A DNA stretch of 5,614 nucleotides, from NCBI GenBank assembly GCA_023262365.1, contig JALRBF010000223.1:1-5614 (forward strand). Reading direction: 5' to 3'. Position numbers and translations under genes: made by a program. The DNA is from Burkholderiaceae bacterium (GTDB taxonomy: Bacteria; Pseudomonadota; Gammaproteobacteria; Burkholderiales; Burkholderiaceae_C). Under the pieces are notes generated by a model. It was not told where the DNA came from and did not search any database. It saw only the letters and a list, made by a program, of their open reading frames with translations. Within the stretch, counting starts at the first letter, position 1. Every line of letters starts with the position of its first letter. Below, in pieces: positions 5,242-5,614 of this stretch.

Positions 5242-5614
5242 GTCGCCAACGCGCTGCCACCTCAAGACACGCTGCTCGGGCGCGGCGGCATACGCGCGCA
5301 GTGGTGGGCGAAGCTCCAACACATCGCCCGTCAATGACCAGGTGCGCACTTGCTCCGTTCCCATCCAATCGGCGCGTGAGCTTGCATCCACCTTGGTGAT
5401 GAGTTGTTCACCCTCAATTCGGTAAACACCACAGTACGAGACATACTCCCGCGTCTCGCCCTCGGCCAGGTTGGGGTTGCCGTTGCAAAGTACGCACGCC
5501 ATGCGTCCATCATCTGAGAGGCTGATCAGCCCCGTGGCGTGTTCGCCCCCGTAGGGTGCAGTCAAACGAGTCCCATTGGCGTCAGTCGCCTCGGTATGAA
5601 TCAATCGCCAGACA
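5236..5614 (-). CDS. Lipocalin-like domain protein, 5'-truncated by window edge
   Basis: The reading frame stays open to the right edge. About 125 residues are visible, and the complete C-terminus ends at a TAA (5238-5236). The pattern is that of the bacterial lipocalin-like domain found in small proteins of about 130-150 residues: a first strand VWRLIHTEATDANG, PYG followed by ATGLISLSDDGRMACVL, YCGVYRIEGEQLITKVDAS, the characteristic WMGTEQVRTWSLTGDVLEL, and a final LRWQRV strand. The TTG at 5604 would serve as a start only by cutting the first strand: codons before it read V-W-R-L, matching the typical G-T-W-R-L opening of the family. The true start therefore lies outside the window, probably only slightly upstream. 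The ligand is unknown. No signal peptide can be assessed. Confidence 0.8.
   Translation of the reverse strand, partial: VWRLIHTEATDANGTRLTAPYGGEHATGLISLSDDGRMACVLCNGNPNLAEGETREYVSYCGVYRIEGEQLITKVDASSRADWMGTEQVRTWSLTGDVLELRPPLRAYAAAPEQRVLRWQRVGDL

Overview
The window looks like chromosome from a high-GC betaproteobacterium, probably Burkholderiales (Comamonadaceae-like). This is inferred from codon use, the HpaH-like hydratase and the gene families, not from any marker gene. Coding density is very high: eight protein genes fill almost all of it. The only real non-coding stretch is about 160 bp (4248-4410). I saw no RNA gene, insertion sequence, CRISPR array or convincing intrinsic terminator.

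Region 1 (1-2470, + strand) is a tightly spaced run of three genes. First comes a 5'-truncated HpaH-type 2-oxo-hept-4-ene-1,7-dioate hydratase. Next is a class II aldolase/adducin-family protein, then a long-form ketopantoate reductase (PanE/ApbA) family oxidoreductase. Gaps of 17 and 8 bp suggest one transcript. The set looks like the lower part of a catabolic pathway: hydration of an enol/oxo acid, C-C lyase or related chemistry, then oxo-acid/alcohol redox. The substrate cannot be read from the sequence.

Region 2 (2467-4247, - strand) is a second compact operon. It is read as a GtHNL-like metal-binding cupin, a short-chain dehydrogenase/reductase and an exported SOUL/HBP-family heme-binding protein. 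The cupin-SDR gap is 9 bp and the SDR-SOUL pair overlaps as GTGA. It converges on region 1, and the two terminal genes share a CTAG that holds both stop codons.

Region 3 (4248-4410) is the divergent control region between the cupin operon and a phytanoyl-CoA dioxygenase (PhyH) family gene. It is locally AT-richer than the flanks and carries a short inverted repeat just upstream of the cupin ribosome-binding site.

Region 4 (4411-5614) holds the PhyH-like Fe(II)/2-oxoglutarate oxygenase on the + strand. A lipocalin-like-domain protein lies on the - strand, overlaps it tail to tail by 6 bp and runs off the right edge.

Nothing here is a clear new defence or mobile system. The most interesting items are the cupin, which keeps every metal ligand of the manganese hydroxynitrile lyase group, its divergent arrangement with the PhyH oxygenase, and a FucA-type fold protein that seems to lack the classical catalytic glutamate next to an HpaH hydratase.
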